NCBI RefSeq assembly: GCF_029395435.1
Contig: NZ_CP113915.1
Location: 186,001 to 250,000 of the forward strand
Origin: Bifidobacterium sp. ESL0790
GTDB taxonomy: Bacteria; Actinomycetota; Actinomycetes; Actinomycetales; Bifidobacteriaceae
Direction: 5' to 3'
DNA: 64,000 nucleotides
The notes under the pieces are model-generated. The model was not told the DNA's origin. It saw nothing but the letters and a program-made list of their open reading frames with translations, and ran no database searches. This document shows, one piece after another, positions 61,929 to 64,000 of the stretch. The position numbers were made by a program, and so were the translations under genes. Numbering within the stretch: position 1 is the stretch's first letter; each line of letters opens with the position of its first letter.

Positions 61929-62160
61929 AGGCCTTGCGCTTCGTTTATAAAATAAATTTGGTCGAAAACGGTGACTTCGAGGCGAAAGCGCATTTTGCGG
62001 GCGGTGCCGTGAGTTTTGGCTGAGCTGGGCACTCACCTAGGTTTTGTCAATTTCAGGCGACATGGCTAAACTTGCCCGTTGGTTCACTTTATGAAGCGTC
62101 CGCAACAGGCGCGAACAATGTTGAAATGCGGGAGAGAGAGCCGCCTCGGGAGGGCATGTC

Positions 62161-64000
62161 ATGGCGCAACCACAGCAGAAGGGGTCTTTGCACCCTCAAA
62201 CAGGGCGAAAACAGGCCGAAAAGGGCGTGAACGCCGAATCTGCGAATGTGGATAATTCAAGTACGGGCAGTACGACCACAGGCAATTCAAACACAGATAC
62301 CACAACCATCACGAATATGAACAACGCGGATACCAACACCACCGATAACGGCGATACAGACAAGACGATGAAGTCCGAAAAGACCATAAAGGCCACCAAA
62401 GGCGCAAAAGCGACGAAGGCCGCCGCCAAAACCGGCGCGAAATCCACTTCCAAAACCTCGTCCAAGACCGCGGCTGCCAAGACTGGTGCAACGAAGACTG
62501 GCGCCGTCAAAACCAAGGCGACCAAGGCCGCCGCGAAGTCCGCCGCCAAGACCGGCGCGAAATCCTCGTCCGTCTCCGCACTCAAGACTGGCCGCAGCGA
62601 GGTGCGCAAGGAGATTCGCAAGGAGGCCGGCAAGGCCAAAAGCGCCGTGCATGGCGGCGAGGCCCGCGTGCGCAAGGACGCCGTGGCCGCCGAACGCGCC
62701 GAGAAGCGCGCCTTGCTGCGGGCCGACACCTTCACCAACGCCCCCAGGGTCTCGCGCCGCACGCTGACCGACGAGGAGCGCAAGGAGATCGCCAGGCACC
62801 GCGAGGAGAAGAAGCAGGAGGCGCAGCGCCTCGCCAAGACCAGCCGCGGGCCCATCGGCCGCTGGTGGCGCAAGATGCAGTCCAGTTCCGACAAGGTGAC
62901 CCTCGGCATGGCCATCGTCGCGCTCGGCGTGGTCTACGGCGATATCGGCACCTCGCCGCTCTACACCTCACAGACCTTCCTCGCCGGCCAAGGCGGCCTC
63001 GCCAACATCGACCGTCCGGCGGTGCTCGGCCTGCTTTCGCTGGTCTTCTGGTCTATCACGCTCATCACGACGGTGAAATACGTCTTCGTCGCCATGCGCA
63101 TCGACAACAAGGGCGAGGGCGGCATCTTCGCGCTCTTCTCGCTGATCCGCAAGCACGGCAAATGGCTCGTCATCCCCGCGATGCTGGGCGGCGCGGCGTT
63201 CCTGGCGGATTCCGTGCTCACCCCCGCGGTCTCGATCTCGTCGGCAGTCGAGGGCCTGAAATCCATACCTGTCTTCCAACCTGCGTTCCAGGAGACCCCC
63301 AACCTTTCGCTGATGATCACCATCGTCATCATCCTAGTGCTCTTCAGCGTGCAATCGCGCGGCACCGAGCGCATCGGCAAGGTCTTCGGCTCGGTGGTGA
63401 TGGTCTGGTTCGCCTTCCTCGCGATCACCGGCATCGCAAACCTCGGCGGTGACTGGAGCATCTTCGAGGCCATCAACCCCGTGTGGGGCATCCGCTTCCT
63501 CTTCAGCCCGCACAACGTGGCCGGCCTGGCCATCATGGGCACCGTATTCCTGTCGACCACCGGCGCCGAGGCGCTCTATTCCGACATGGGCCATGTGGGC
63601 CGCGGCAACATCTACTTCACCTGGCCGTTCATCTTCGTCGCCCTCGTCTTCAACTACTTCGGGCAGGGCGCGTGGATGCTGCGCAACCAAGGCAACACCG
63701 CGCTCGTCAACGTCAACCCGTTCTTCGAGATGATGAGCCCGAACGTGCGCTATGTCGGCGTCATCCTTTCCGTCGCGGCAGGCGTGATCGCTTCGCAGGC
63801 TCTGATCACCGGCGCGTTCACGATGGTCTCCGAGGCCACCGGCTTGAACTGGATGCCGCATCTTCAGGTGCGTTACCCGGCCCGCACGCGCGGCCAGCTC
63901 TACATCCCGGTCATCAACCTGGTGCTGTGCGTCGCCACGCTCTGCGTGCTCGGCCTCTTCAAGGATTCCGAACATATCTCGGCGGCCTACGGCCTGGCGC
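62161..64000 (+). CDS. kup: KUP potassium transporter with long basic N-terminal tail (partial)
   Basis: The frame starts at ATG 62161 and runs off the window (613 codons visible). From about residue 245 it is a KUP K+:H+ symporter: ALGVVYGDIGTSPLYTSQTF, DNKGEGGIFALFSLIRKHGK, ADSVLTPAVSISSAVEGLK and TVFLSTTGAEALYSDMGHVG. The first 240 residues are a cytoplasmic extension: residues 20-70 are Thr/Asn/Asp-rich, then about 75 residues are Lys/Ala/Thr-rich repeats (KATKGAKATKAAAKTGAK, KTKATKAAAKSAAKTGAK) like histone H1 or HupB tails, then a long basic/acidic helix. Usual KUP proteins have 10-20 residues there. Confidence 0.92.
   Translation, partial: MAQPQQKGSLHPQTGRKQAEKGVNAESANVDNSSTGSTTTGNSNTDTTTITNMNNADTNTTDNGDTDKTMKSEKTIKATKGAKATKAAAKTGAKSTSKTSSKTAAAKTGATKTGAVKTKATKAAAKSAAKTGAKSSSVSALKTGRSEVRKEIRKEAGKAKSAVHGGEARVRKDAVAAERAEKRALLRADTFTNAPRVSRRTLTDEERKEIARHREEKKQEAQRLAKTSRGPIGRWWRKMQSSSDKVTLGMAIVALGVVYGDIGTSPLYTSQTFLAGQGGLANIDRPAVLGLLSLVFWSITLITTVKYVFVAMRIDNKGEGGIFALFSLIRKHGKWLVIPAMLGGAAFLADSVLTPAVSISSAVEGLKSIPVFQPAFQETPNLSLMITIVIILVLFSVQSRGTERIGKVFGSVVMVWFAFLAITGIANLGGDWSIFEAINPVWGIRFLFSPHNVAGLAIMGTVFLSTTGAEALYSDMGHVGRGNIYFTWPFIFVALVFNYFGQGAWMLRNQGNTALVNVNPFFEMMSPNVRYVGVILSVAAGVIASQALITGAFTMVSEATGLNWMPHLQVRYPARTRGQLYIPVINLVLCVATLCVLGLFKDSEHISAAYGLA

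Overview
The window reads as a chromosomal segment of a Bifidobacterium (Actinomycetota). Most genes are GC-rich with strong G/C third positions. Several have weak or no Shine-Dalgarno sites and look close to leaderless. The gene content fits a fermentative gut actinobacterium: a sucrose locus, C69 and C1B peptidases, LPxTG pilin-like proteins, and a pentose-phosphate-feeding acid-sugar operon that would deliver D-xylulose 5-phosphate to the phosphoketolase (bifid) shunt. The genus is an inference from family content, not from a marker gene.

Layout. 0-6.4 kb: an orphan AAA/DUF4143 ATPase behind a tandem repeat array, then a sucrose locus (GH32 hydrolase, MFS permease, LacI regulator). 6.5-19 kb: a secreted nuclease, a zinc alcohol dehydrogenase, two YisL-type membrane proteins, tRNA-Lys, a Pro/Tyr-rich membrane protein, a C69 dipeptidase, a family 2 glycosyltransferase, a TetR regulator and ftsY. 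19-25.5 kb: two LPxTG surface proteins, a putative toxin-antitoxin pair and tRNA-Ala. 25.8-33.5 kb: a SorC regulator divergent from a six-gene acid-sugar operon (phosphotriesterase-type lactonase, UlaD-like, UlaE, PfkB kinase, MFS transporter, AraD/UlaF). 34-37.3 kb: lutABC. 37.9-41.1 kb: DedA, an esterase and rsmI. 41.2-47.2 kb: accessory genes, including a Schlafen/AlbA-type regulator flanked by 68-bp direct repeats. 47.4-49.3 kb: metG. 49.3-60.9 kb: a second accessory stretch (DUF3039-like protein, HTH protein, a DUF4125 plus TPR-DUF4037 pair, a GPH-type transporter, a second DUF4143 ATPase with its own 23-bp array, pepC, and a second toxin-antitoxin pair whose toxin is frameshifted). 61-64 kb: tatD and the start of a kup potassium transporter with an unusual histone-H1-like tail.

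The most distinctive property is the density and order of intergenic repeats. Two DUF4143 ATPase genes are each preceded by seven 23-24 bp tandem units of unrelated sequence, about 60 bp before the start codon. A TTGCGTTTGTGACG palindrome forms arrays with periods of about 51.5 and 62 bp. A GCGCCATAAATAAGCC palindrome occurs in pairs or a triplet always spaced about 60 bp. Several other palindromic elements occur once or twice.

The acid-sugar operon is the best candidate for an undescribed metabolic system. It has the lower ascorbate/ketogulonate enzymes, but a kinase and an MFS carrier replace the phosphotransferase system, and a phosphotriesterase-fold lactonase replaces UlaG. The decarboxylase-like protein carries D-x-R-x-x-E where the family normally has D-x-K-x-x-D.
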